Positions 11,162 to 21,022 of a DNA stretch of 64,000 nt are shown here, one piece after another. The notes beneath the pieces are model-generated. The model ran no database searches. It had not been told where the DNA came from and saw only the letters and a program-made list of their open reading frames with translations. Where the stretch lies: positions 248,001-312,000 of the forward strand of contig BCIG01000010.1 of the NCBI GenBank assembly GCA_001599915.1, written 5' to 3'. This stretch comes from Symbiotaphrina buchneri. Lineage: Eukaryota > Ascomycota > Symbiotaphrinales > Symbiotaphrinaceae. The position numbers were made by a program, and so were the translations under genes. Each line of letters starts with the position of its first letter. Within the stretch, counting starts at the first letter, position 1.

Positions 11162-11927
11162 GACAGCAAGAATCAAGCGGATGTTTGGTTGTTGTAACAG
11201 AAAATAGTCATTGCATCACAGCAAACGCCCCGTGCCCAGCCGGGACATCATTGATGATCGAGCCCCTCCATCGAAAATGGCGAATGTTACCTGTGTTGAG
11301 GACAAGAAAGGACAAAAATTTATGAAGCAAAAGCTTGAAAGTTGCCGGACAGCAAAGGACACAGAGCAAAGCAGATGTTGGAGCATCATCGATCCACAAC
11401 GACGGGAAAGCAAGAGGCAGGCAATGAAAGAGCAGACGCCAAAAAAAGGTCGCAGAATTGATTAAAGGAAACGATGGACGGGTTTGGTGGGACTTGATAA
11501 ATACCGGGAGATTATTCCAGCGAAGGATGAAGTCGTCCTAGGAAAGGTACCTGAGATAGGTAGGATTTATTGCCTTGTGGTGGGTACCCTTATACTGTAG
11601 CAGCACATCATGGTGTAAACACACTTAGATTAAATAATTAGGAACACCATGACCACCGTCCTTTCCTACCCGACAGCGACAGTCAAAACGAAGAATATGG
11701 GCATGACGATCTCCGCATCTTTTAATTACTTGATAGCTACTCACCTGAGGTTCAAAGCTTTTAAAACCTCCTTCTTTCGGGGGAAATAGCTTTGTAGCGC
11801 GGAACTCACTCCGAGTAAGTCGGTCATGATCGGAGCATCAAAGCTGGATTGGTCGTCCACATTGGTTTCCATCAGAGCACCAAAGCGCTTAAAAGAAGGG
11901 ATACAGTAGTGGATGCAGGGTCATTCT
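11162..11927. other. Intergenic region upstream of the helicase
   Basis: This lies between the helicase start and the 3' end of the PhyH gene, both on the minus strand. Minus-strand frames just upstream of 11161 are short. I see no conserved motif, tRNA or repeat beyond GGTACC-type words. Confidence 0.5.
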
Positions 11928-12879
11928 CTATTGATATGAGTATAGTTTGCTAAACCCTTTGCTCGTTGGCTGCAACCAGTTGTGGCCATCGTAAACATGG
12001 TCTCCTTCTATAGCATGAAAGGTATATATGAACCTGCTATCCGAGCTGAGATTCTTCTCACTCTGATGGAGTAGATTGCCGTGGATGAGAACCAGTGTAC
12101 CAGCCTTCACTTCCTCGACCGTGTAGCTTGAATCGTGCTCTTCAGCATCAATGTGTAGTCGCTCCTGACCCTGAGGAAATTGGGCTCCCTTGTTAATCGT
12201 GAACACTGTACCACCCCCTTGCTGGCGAACCAATCTATGGCTGATGGGAGTCGTTCTGTGGCTCCCTTTCAGAAAACTAAGACAGCCGTTCTTTACCGTC
12301 GCATCCTCAAGGGCATACCAGAAACCAACAGCACTAGGAGGATCAGTGTACAGAAAGGTCGAATCTTGATGTGGGGTGACTGCTCCGCCGATTTCAGGCT
12401 GCTTGCAGATGACCATGCTCTGCAGGACCTCGGGATCTCGGAAGCCAAGAGACTGTGCAATGGCAGCGTTGCGCTTGTTGAGTGATACCCGGGAATAGGC
12501 AGGAGACAGGGTGTGGAGAGAATGACCAATCTTATTGATGGCCCGCTCTTTCGGCTTCGTCAAGTTGCCTTGCGCGTCGAAGGCGTCCTCCTCGAAGAAG
12601 AATCGCACCTTGTCGCCGCTGGTCAGGAAGTAGTCGTCGCCCACATACTCCCTACCATCACGCCCAGTAGAAAATTTAGTCATGGGATGCGGCCAGCGAA
12701 AACGAAGCAAGCGAATCCTTGGCTTCTGTGAGGAGGGAAGATACAGTGGCTGGAGACAGTTCGTCGGGTATGACCAGATAGCCATTCTCATCCCAAAAAG
12801 CAAGCTGCTCGGAGGTCAGTCCACTGTCAGGGGACTGTTCAGTTGAATTTTCACCAGCTTCTAGCTTGGAGGGAGCCAT
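11928..12879 (-). CDS. Phytanoyl-CoA dioxygenase (PhyH/PHYHD1-like) family protein, apparent 1-nt frameshift
   Basis: The protein starts at ATG 12879 (MAPSKLEAGENS) and runs through QLAFWDENGYLVIPDEL, a typical PhyH N-terminus, to SLASFSLAASH. From there the homologous sequence continues in a different frame as HPMTKFSTGRDGREYVGDDY to the stop at 11928. No GT-AG intron fits between the two. The span of 952 nt is one nucleotide more than a multiple of three, so one surplus base near 12684-12694 (GGCCGCATCCC on the coding strand) explains the break. The Fe(II) ligands are visible as HQD in TPHQDSTFLY and a distal His in LIHGNLLHQSEKN, so the enzyme looks catalytically complete. It would be a 2-oxoglutarate-dependent oxygenase of about 316 aa. 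The substrate is unknown. Confidence 0.8.
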
Positions 12880-13805
12880 GAGGCAAAGCCTTCAATGAGG
12901 GGGTGGTGAACCCCAAGGAACAGACGAGGACAATACAGAAGACGAAATGGCGGCGAGGATCCAATTAATACGAATGATAATCGATAAGAACTGCGGAGGG
13001 GCACACAGTCACTCGTACGCAGGGATAATCTAATCTAATCTTATCGCTTCATCCTGAAACATTTGGGGGCATGGGGTACCAAGTACTTTCCGCTACGAAG
13101 TACGGAGTACCTGCTATCTCAATTCGCTATCAACATCACCCTACCGTCAAGCAGCCTAATGCATGCTGTAGAGTAATACCATCTAAGAATACATCAATCC
13201 ACAGCCACGAATGGGACCCTTTTCCGACCGTCCTCCCCCGAGATATCCAGAAACGAGCCGTCCTGCCCTGACATTGGTTTCTCTGTGCCGCAAAGAATAC
13301 CTACTCTTTGCGTGCAGTTGGAAGAGATGTCATAGTTGGACTGCTTCAATATCTGTATGACATGGGATCAAAAGCTAGCACGTGAAGATGTCACCAACAG
13401 ACAACCACGTAACGGCCGATATAGCCTCTAGGTGGGCCGCCATTTCCGACTCCCGTTAAATCCTTCAAGTAGAGGACCGGTTGGTTTGAATCGCTTGACT
13501 TGTTAAACGTAGCCTGTCTACCACCGAGAGCGGAATGACGTGGGAGTCTTCGTACTTATTGGGTCGCCAACCTCGCACTTGAGATGTTGAGTAGACGACG
13601 CGCTGACTGACTCGGAGGAATGCAGTGTCTTGGAGCAGTCCACGATGTTCAACACCAACCAATTCATAAGTAGTAGGAACGATTGACATCCAGGTGGCAT
13701 ACTGCACTGGTGGCTGCAATGAGAGACCAGCAGAAATGCATCGTAATGCGAACGACAAGTCCCCGCGTCTGGGAAGACGCTGGTACGGGTTTCGCATAAC
13801 GCCAA
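12880..13805. other. Intergenic region between PhyH and UTP15
   Basis: This is the upstream region of the PhyH gene and the 3' flank of UTP15. A GGTACC/TACGGAGTAC cluster lies at about 13074-13113. Two overlapping minus-strand open frames (13465-13809) directly follow the UTP15 stop but show no family similarity, so I do not call them. Confidence 0.5.
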
Positions 13806-15478
13806 TCATCTCTCGGTAGCCATAAGCATGCCCAACATACCACCAGTTTGCAATGCTTGTTGCGCTCTTTCCACTTCCCTGCGGACCCTCAGATGTAGTT
13901 GTGTTATGAGGCCATCAACTTCAGGTGACTGCCCCAGCTGGGGGGAATAAAGGTCAACTATATGAATGCTGACTTCAACGGCGATACCGAGGTACTGTGG
14001 GTCGGCAATGTGTTTTGCCAGCCACTTGAGGATAGGTTGTAACGTAGTCTCATCGCGTCCTTGCAGCGCTGCGCGTATGGCCGACCGATGACGAAGGGCG
14101 GTAAGAACGGTCAAGACGGACAAGGACGGAAGCCTCTACAAGCTGTTAGTGGGGGACCAGAACAATGACCAGAGGGTGCTCTGGACAACTAAGGTCTGCT
14201 CACATTCTCAAGCACATGATCCAGAGCAGATGCATATCGTCCTCGCCGCAAGTCTTTCTCCCACTTTGCCTCTTTCTTGACTTTGCCTCGATCATTGCCT
14301 TCAATGATCACATCAGCACCTTCGCCGGTGAAGTCTTTGCCCCGCAACCTTTTCTCCCAGCCTTTCGATCTCTTTTCTCCTTTCTGCGCGGCAAGCTCAT
14401 CGGCCTTGCCCTCGAGGAGAGCCTGCATCTCTTTCTCTCTCTCTTTCTCTTTTGCTTTCTGTTGCCCAGATAGACGCGTCCGAATCGACAGGATGCCTGA
14501 CTCCATGCCAACAACAAGATGCTTATCTTCAGCTGCAGCGCCCGCACTGATGACGTTTAAAGACAGGACGGGAGAAGGATACTTGATCCCTGCCACCACG
14601 TTCCACGTTGCAGCCTCGAATATTTTGACGTGGCCATCGAGCCCCCCGCTGACAACTCTGGTTGCATTGGAGGCTAGACAAAGTGCTGTGACAGTTTTCT
14701 GGTGATTTTTCAGAAGTTGCACAGGTTTGCCCGCCACGAGGTCGAGAACAGAGATTTCGTTATCAGCCGAAGCCAGCAACGTAGTCCCAGAAGGCATCGG
14801 TAAGACGCTCTCCACAGCTGCTGCATGCTTGAAGGTCATGACTGACCTGGATGGAGCCCTTGAATCCCATAGACGGACAGTCTGATCATAAGAGCCGGAG
14901 ACGACGAGCCTAGAAGACTGCGCCGGCATAAATGAGGCTGACCGCACATAATCCTGATGGCCAAGGAAGGTTGTCACACTGTCCTGGCTGGGAAGATCCC
15001 ACAAGCGGACTGTTCGGTCATCGCTGGCGCTCAGCAGAGTGGTGAGTTCAGCGGGACTCCACTTTGTAACCCAGACAGGTTGCTTGTGCTCCTTCCATGT
15101 CTTCAATATGGCCCTTGAGTTGATGTCGAACACCTGCATCGTCCCACCGTCGTCTCCAGCGACCAGCACTTTGTCATCATGGCGAATATCGCCCGAATGG
15201 GCTATACTGTCAAAGCGCGCAATCGACTTCAAGAGCTTCCGGGTTCGGATGGAATAGATCTGTACGCGAACACCAGTTGTCACAGCAAAGGCGTCGGGAG
15301 ATCTCGTGGTCTGTGACAAATAGGGGACGGGGTACGAGATATTCAGAATCGGATAAGACGAGGGAGACGGAATTTGTTGTTTTGACCGAAACGACCTCCA
15401 ATATCTCTGTTCGGGCGTCAGCGGTGATGGGCCAGCCGGCAGCTTCACCTGCTGTAGAGGCGCGACTGTGGCTGCCAT
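13806..15478 (-). CDS. UTP15: U3 snoRNP WD40 protein UTP15
   Basis: The CDS is join of 14204..15478 and 13806..14135, 534 aa. The 68-nt intron starts GTGAGC and ends TTGTAG, and joining gives HVLEN/RLPSLSVLTVL in frame. The ATG at 15478 starts MAATVAPLQQVKLPAGPS. Seven or so WD40 repeats occupy roughly residues 60-330 (VWVTKWSPAELTTLLSASDD, VRLWDLPSQDSV, LVVSGSYDQTVRLWD, RVVSGGLDGHVKIF). A charged linker (KEKEREKEMQALLEGKADE) leads to the conserved UTP15 C-terminal domain (LTALRHRSAIRAAL to GGMLGMLMATER). UTP15 is a t-UTP component of the small-subunit processome, required for pre-18S rRNA processing and linked to Pol I transcription in the nucleolus. The gene shares a 413-bp divergent promoter with the DUF3253 gene. 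Confidence 0.93.
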
Positions 15479-15891
15479 GGCGAGTGGGGTCAAGCACGCG
15501 CAGAGTCGACGACTCTCGTGCAGAGAGAAGGTGAGGTGCGATCGCAGGGACGGTGCAGCACTTCACGACCTGAAAAGAGGCAGCTCGACTGAAAAGTTTC
15601 CAAACATCACTTCGAGCCTTTCAAGGTATTGATTATTTTTGTGGGTCGGATCTCTCCGAGTCTCCAAAAGCCAGCTGAACCTTACTTAAAATGGAGTAGC
15701 ACAGATTGATGTCAGTTCGGCAAGGTAGGTGTAGGTACATGTACCTTACCTTACCTTTCCTTACCTTAGGTACCTAGGTAGTACCTTAGGTACCTCAAAT
15801 ACTACGGCGCGAGCTCCTCTTCCTCCTTCGACATGCCACATTCACTCTGAGAGCCAGTATATGGCGTCTTACTTTTGCTTTGGCCATCCCA
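15479..15891. promoter_or_regulatory. Divergent promoter region with CCTTACC/GGTACC repeats
   Basis: A 413-bp region lies between UTP15 (-) and the DUF3253 gene (+). From 15725 to 15796 it contains tandem CCTTACC and TTAGGTACCTAGGTA-type words, the same vocabulary as the 7491-8068 cluster. No classic TATA box is clear. The promoter call rests only on position. Confidence 0.45.
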
Positions 15892-16191
15892 ATGACGACT
15901 GAGCTTCACAAAGTCTTGGAGGTCCATGCTTGGGGTTTGCTAGAAGCGCGCCAACACCCTAAGACGATTTGTCCCTCAGAAGTAGCCCGCGCTCTTTCCA
16001 AGGCGGAATTAGAGGCCGTCGGTGTGTCGGACTGGAGGGAACTGATGCCCCAAATGCGGGCACTGGCCTTCGAGATGCAGGGCGAGGGCAAAGTGGATAT
16101 CTTGCAGGGTGGTCAAGTGCTGCCGAGTCCCTCGCAGCCGGAGAGCATCAAGGGCCCCATCAGGATGCGCAGACGGCGCGATGAATCTTAG
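15892..16191 (+). CDS. DUF3253 small protein
   Basis: A single exon of 99 aa from ATG 15892 (MTTELHKVLEVHAWGLLEA). The body carries PSEVARALSKAEL, a Trp in SDWRELMPQMRALAFEM, GKVDILQGGQVL and the ending KGPIRMRRR, the pattern of the DUF3253 family found in bacteria and fungi. The family looks like a small winged-helix fold, but no activity is established that I know of. The upstream frame has no better ATG. The ATG at 15861 is in another frame and ends after 13 codons, so it would act as a short upstream ORF if transcribed. Confidence 0.85.
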   Translation: MTTELHKVLEVHAWGLLEARQHPKTICPSEVARALSKAELEAVGVSDWRELMPQMRALAFEMQGEGKVDILQGGQVLPSPSQPESIKGPIRMRRRRDES

Positions 16192-17103
16192 GGAGCCATG
16201 CCGGACTGGCTGAACGGAGCCTTTTCGACACATGCAGGTAGTCTGTGGATTCAGCCGCTGATTGATGCGTTCGGTCACAAATCAAGAGCTCGACTGGAAT
16301 CTTCTTGAAGAGCTGACGAACGGCCTTGCAACGATTATTCAGTGATTCATCTGCTTCAAAATACTTCGTGAAGGGGACCTGTACACCACTTTCAGTTAAC
16401 GAGGACGAGGATATTCAATTCATCATCACATCGGAGAGGCATGCAAGGTCCTTGCAACAATCTCCTTGCCTACCTAGGTAGTACTTAACCCGCATAGATG
16501 GGTAATGTACCTTACCTTGCGTTGAGATCCAAGTGCTCCGTGAGGTAGGGTGTCTCAACCTGTCCACCTTTATCTATGTGTACTCCGTAATAATGTGTGC
16601 GAGGATCTACAGTACTGGTACCTTTCATTAGACCCTGGCTGCAGACACTCTTTAGGTACAGTAAGGTACCTCAGAATGGGGCCTTACTTGTAACAGCGTA
16701 GTTTGTAGTTTCCCACCAGGTTGGCTGTGGGGATTGTGGCTGGGGGAAGTGTGTCGCGCACGGACATTTCAGCCACCCGACTTTATGTATCGCCTTGACA
16801 TGGCGCCAGCACTTCCAAGACACCAGGACAGAAGAACAAAACCATGGCAAAAGGAGGGAAAGAAAGCTCACGACTCCGCCTCCTCCGACCCCACTGACAG
16901 AGCAATCACCCATCTGAATCGTCTCTTTCGGATTGGCATCCTTCTGAACGCGTATCCAACAAGAAGCTCTGTCGGCTGTTCTAACTGTGGTTCCGCGAAA
17001 GCTCCATGGTGCACCTCGCGAGGACTTTGCAGGCTCAATAGACAGGTGTTCTGAGGGTGACTTCTCCGCCTAGCAAAGGGTCTCGATCAGCCAAATACGC
17101 CCA
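16192..17103. other. Intergenic region upstream of the Fic1-like gene
   Basis: About 900 bp with several GGTACCT and TACTCCGTA words (16470-16690). An open frame on the plus strand (16734-17054) has no recognisable content. I see nothing else. Confidence 0.5.
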
Positions 17104-19940
17104 ATGACGGAGGTTTCAGTATTGGCGGCTGTCAGGACCGCACTGGGAGGGGCGATGCATACAGCTGGCATTTATTCGGACAGCACCGGAGATGGACCTG
17201 ACATCGGTACCCTCGTCTTGATCATTGACAGGGCCAAGAACCTTCCCAACCGGAAGACACTGGGTAAACAAGATCCTTACTGCGCCGCGCGCCTTGGTAA
17301 GGAAGCAAAGCGAACCGAGACGGATCGGAGAGGGGGTCAAACGCCAAAATGGTAAGCCGCATTGGGAACAGACGTCAGCAAATGTTATCGGGCTGACCTG
17401 TCCATCGCAGGGACCAAGAGCTGCGGTTCTCCGTTCACGATTCGTCGGATTATTACCAGCTCAAGGTGTCCGTTTTCAATGACGACAAGAAGAGCGACCT
17501 TATAGGGGAGGCTTGGATTAACCTGAACGACCTCATCGTGCCTGGAGGTGGCCAAAACGATCTGTGGCATAATCTAAGTTATCGAGGCAAATACGCGGGC
17601 GAAATCCGGATTGAGATGACCTACTACGATACCAGGCCAAAAGAGGATCGCCCTACGGAGAAGAGACGAGATAGCGCAAGGATGACACCCGAAGAATCTG
17701 GCAGAGGATCCATTGGTGGTCCACGACAGTTGAAGGATACCTTGAGGCGTCCACTTCCAGCAAATCCAGTCGCAAGCATGGCAGCATCTTCAAACTTTGG
17801 CGACTTTGGCGGCCACGAAGAACAGCAGTCTGCTGCCATGGACTATCAAAGCAGTCAGGATGGTCGCTATGGTTATGAGATTGGCCCTGGCAGTCATGCT
17901 CCCAGCTATAGCGTATCTGGATCCTATAACGCAAATCCGACCCGTATTCGCAGCTCCCAAGGTCCTCCAAGCCGAGGCTCTGTTACTGGGGCATATATTC
18001 CGCACAAGTCACCTAATTCGGGTCCGACCACGCCTAACACTGGCCCCCTTCAGTCCAGATCATCACAGGTTGAAATATACGATCCTGGCCAGGACAACTA
18101 TATCCCGGGTAATATCCTTGGTCGATTTGATGACTCTGTGGAGGATCCTACACTTCCAGACTCGAGTCGCAAGCAAGATTCCCGGCATCGAGGATTTCAG
18201 CCCCTACCTGTGTCTGGGACCAACACCAACCGCGCTCTCTCTGGTCCCAATGCCCAATGGCAGAAGTCAAGGCACGATGCATCGCTGAAAGGCACGATGG
18301 GGGTCCCCGTTCCAAGCAGCATTCCTCATTCTAGATCTGTGCCGATCATGGCTTGTGATCACCAAAGCAATCCGGATTTTCATGCAACAGGGGACCCATA
18401 TGTATGGGGCCGTTCTGCGGGCGAAGAATATCCACTAGACCATGGCAATACCGGCGGAAGCCAACCTGATCAGCTACGACAATCTTCGCAATATGGTGCC
18501 CCTGGACCAGCGGCTATGACTAGTATGGCTGCGGAGCCCGACTCGCCCCCTCCGCCACCACCACCACCCCATCGTGCCGGCAACGCTCGATTGAACAGTC
18601 AATACCCCCGAAGTCACAGCGACGGGCAACCAAGGCCTCCGATACATGGCGGACGCGTTGCCACACCCGAAGATGCTCCTCTGCCCGATGCTAGATTTGG
18701 TGCCAGACCGGGCTCCTCACATCTTGCCACAGGGTCTACCTTAGTTCATGCAGTTAGACACGTGCCGAGAAGTTTCGATCGACCACCATCTTATGATGCG
18801 CGCTCCACAACAATGCAGACCCGAAAGGCGTGGGATGATCCGGTTGGATCGAACGGTTCCGTCCAGGTGTATGGCAATGCACCGGTCACGACCAACACCC
18901 AAGACCATTTCGGAGATGCGCCTGGCAATGGACTCTCAAGATTCGAAACAAGCAGATCTGCGGCAGAAGCTCACAATATGGCCGCGGATTCCAGACGACA
19001 GTCTGCCCCAATCCAGCAACTCTATGGACAGTCGGATGACGCATACTCGCGTCACGATCGCACATATACTACAGCCTCGGCGCCTCTGATAAAGCCTAGG
19101 GCGCTGAGTCCGGATGCTCGGAAGCCTCTCCGGAAATCAGTCAGTCCCCAACCTGTCTCACAAACAGAAGAACGACGACTCTCTGGCGTACCATTTTCGC
19201 CGGATTCCTACGAGACGCTGAACCCAAATGTTTCCCAGGCCAGAAACATCAACGAAGCGACCTCCCGGTCCCGAACCTCCGGTCCGCACTGGGTCTCCCC
19301 TGGCCCGTTGCCTGATGCACTTGGTGACGACCAACCCATCGTCACGGCTGATGGAAGGGTCATTGATCCTTCTGATCACCTACCGACAACGACCTGGGCT
19401 CCAGAGCCGGAAAGGAAGACACCACAAAAGCCGTCGCTACCAGCGCCGCGTTCAAGGCCAAGTCCCCAGGGTGCCCAACCGATGCCTCCTTCCACGAAAC
19501 GGCCGCCTAGAGAAAGTTCCGGTCGACCGCAACCCATCAACACCGACATATACGCTCCACCTTTCAATGACCCAAGTCCTACAATAAGTACGCCTGGCAG
19601 TGGCAGCCGCAATCGCTTGCAGAAGAAGTCACGCACGTCTCCCGCTATCGCTGCAATGGCATCCAGCCCAGCCACGCCGTTTGGTAGCAATGACGGCCCG
19701 CGGTCACTACCTAGAGCTTCGCCGACGGACTATGTTCTGCGTGAGCATGAAAATTACGGTTATGCCAGCAGTACCGGTTATGGACATCGGTCGTCTCCTG
19801 GGGGCCCGCCAATCCCGCCCAAACTCGCCATGGATAGCGGACCGGAGGACATGGTAGCTCTGGGTGAGGAAATGAAGCTGATTCAAATCGGACCCGTGGG
19901 GAACAGTGGTAAGCCGAGGAGGGGCCGATTCGGTCTTTAG
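17104..19940 (+). CDS. C2-domain ingression protein, Fic1/Inn1-like
   Basis: The CDS is join(17104..17351, 17411..19940), 925 aa. The 59-nt intron (GTAAGC...CGCAG) splits the Trp codon in TPKW/DQELRFSV. Residues about 35-160 form a C2 domain (GTLVLIIDRAKNLPNRKTLG, KQDPYCAARLG, SVFNDDKKSDLIGEAWINL, EIRIEMTYYDTRP). The remaining 750 residues are disordered, rich in Pro, Ser, Gln and Arg, with PxxP segments and a run PPPPPPPPHRAG, likely SH3 ligands. A conserved-looking C-terminal tail (SPGGPPIPPKLAMDSGPEDM, GEEMKLIQIGPV) closes the protein. This layout matches fungal ingression protein Fic1/Inn1, which acts at the division site with F-BAR and SH3 partners during septation. A generic C2-domain protein is the alternative. 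Confidence 0.82.
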
Positions 19941-20355
19941 AGCAAGGCTGGCCTTGTTAATTTACGTTTTTGCTACGAACACATCAACTTGTATGTTAAT
20001 GACCTAACATTGAATGTACGATTCGGGGTGGATACTAGGGCTTACATAGGTCGCATTTCATGATCAATGGCAACTGGGTGCGCCTGAAAGGTAATGGTCC
20101 AAGGTTACCGCTCGTCTTGGGCAGAATATTCCAGCCAGCTGTGTTCAGGAGGTATAAAATTAATTACCAAGCTCTAATTCTTATGCTCGTAAATATAATG
20201 GTCATTTCTCCGGTTTTTACGCGGTATCCACTCCGAAGAGATCGCGCACATTACGTAGTTTGAGCCTGCTAATCTAATCACATTCTCAATAGAAAAAAAA
20301 GAAAAAAAGGATAAGTGCCGAAGTGAGCAAAAGCAAAAGAATATGTTCACAGTAT
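19941..20355. other. 3' region of the Fic1-like gene and tRNA downstream flank
   Basis: AT-leaning 415 bp with no gene. It contains the oligo-T tracts (minus strand) that probably terminate the tRNA-Leu transcript. Confidence 0.5.
20293..20338 (-). terminator. Pol III oligo-T terminators of the tRNA-Leu gene
   Basis: On the minus strand, a T4 tract lies 18 nt past the tRNA 3' end (20335-20338). A T7 (20302-20308) and a T8 (20293-20300) follow about 50 nt further on. T4 or longer on the RNA-like strand is the normal Pol III stop signal. Confidence 0.7.
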
Positions 20356-20528
20356 GCAAGCTGAGAGGTTCGAACTTGGGGGTAGTGTAAGTAAATTGCA
20401 GAGCAAGGTCACACGAAATGTTAGTAAGCTTACCTCTCGCATCCTTTCGGATAGCAGAGGTTTTCGGAGCGACCTGTTAAGTGGCTCCTACTTAAATCTG
20501 CCGCCTTAGACCACTCGGCCAAACTTGC
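20356..20528 (-). tRNA. tRNA-Leu (anticodon TAA) with a canonical intron and a second 59-nt insertion in the T-arm
   Basis: Read on the minus strand from 20528, every helix is present. The acceptor stem GCAAGTT pairs with AGCTTGC, the D stem is GCC/GGC, and the anticodon stem is GCAGA/TCTGC with loop TTTAAG..C, giving anticodon TAA at 20494-20492. The long variable arm has stem ATCC/GGAT, and the T stem is GAGAG/CTCTC with loop TTCGAAC. A 31-nt intron (20460-20490) follows position 37, as expected, and contains CTTAA, able to pair with the anticodon loop. A second insertion of 59 nt (20375-20433) separates the T stem from the T loop; it begins GTAAGC and ends CCAAG. Without both, the tRNA is 83 nt, normal for Leu. 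The A box TGGCCGAGTGG (20511-20521) and B box AGTTCGAACCT (20366-20376) are intact. It may be functional with a novel intron, or a disrupted copy. Confidence 0.88.
20375..20433 (-). other. 59-nt GT-AG insertion between T-stem and T-loop of tRNA-Leu
   Basis: The insertion starts GTAAGCTTAC (a perfect 10-bp palindrome) followed by TACTAAC-like sequence, and ends CTTACACTACCCCCAAG. It has a standard donor hexamer, a CTTAC branch-like word about 15 nt before the AG, and a length within the range of introns in neighbouring genes. Its last AG repeats the AG at the end of the 5' T stem, so the junction could slide by two bases. Confidence 0.75.
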
Positions 20529-20562
20529 TTTAAAGCAGCCAGTTTTCCGCTATTTTATTTTA

Positions 20563-20889
20563 TTAACCTACGCCGGAGTTTTCATAGACGAGCTTGTAAT
20601 AGGCAAAGGTAGCGAGGTAGATGATAGCCACTAAATACCACATCATGAGCCTGGGCTTCCTATGCTGGGGTTTTACTGAGGCCCAGTAGAGAAAAGGCAC
20701 CTTCGAGTTATTTCTACTTTGTGCTGTTAATATGCCAATAAATCAGTTCAATGTGTCCGTTCATATTAGATGACACGCTGAAGGTTTAATAAAGTAAGAT
20801 AAGATCAAACGCTATGATACCGAGCCCCCTGAGACATCGGGGAATAAGATGAACATACCACCGGGGGTGAAGTGGATTACGCCCTGCAT
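20563..20889 (-). CDS. Small single-pass membrane protein, 63 aa, unrecognised
   Basis: The predicted CDS is exon 1 20859..20889 and exon 2 20563..20723, joined across a 135-nt intron with donor GTATGT and acceptor TTAACAG. The product begins MQGVIHFTPGAQSRNNSKV, then FLYWASVKPQHRKPRLM, one hydrophobic segment MWYLVAIIYLATFAYY (about residues 38-53) and a short tail KLVYENSGVG. The positive charges before the segment suggest the N-terminus faces the cytosol or matrix. A TATA-like stretch (TTTTTATATATTTATG) lies directly before the ATG. The gene is too short to show as a long open frame. I called it because the frame, splice sites and membrane segment agree. It lies 34 bp upstream of the tRNA-Leu on the same strand. 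I do not recognise the family; a small respiratory-chain or ER accessory subunit is possible. Confidence 0.55.
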
Positions 20890-21022
20890 AAATATATAAA
20901 AAGCCTGACCGAGTTCACTTTCAACTGCGCAACGGATCTCTCAGCGAACAGACTGCTGCCGCCCTAAGTCTCTTGCCTAGTCTTCTGGTCTTCTGCTGCC
21001 ATTTGACTGAGGTTGCTTGATT

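Noticed and set aside
13465-13809. Two overlapping minus-strand frames directly after the UTP15 stop
   Set aside because: They overlap each other in different frames and look like 3' UTR; no family similarity.
20925-20960. Sequence AACGGATCTCT resembling the start of fungal 5.8S rRNA
   Set aside because: The match stops after 11 bases; the following bases do not continue as 5.8S and no ITS or rRNA flanks are present.
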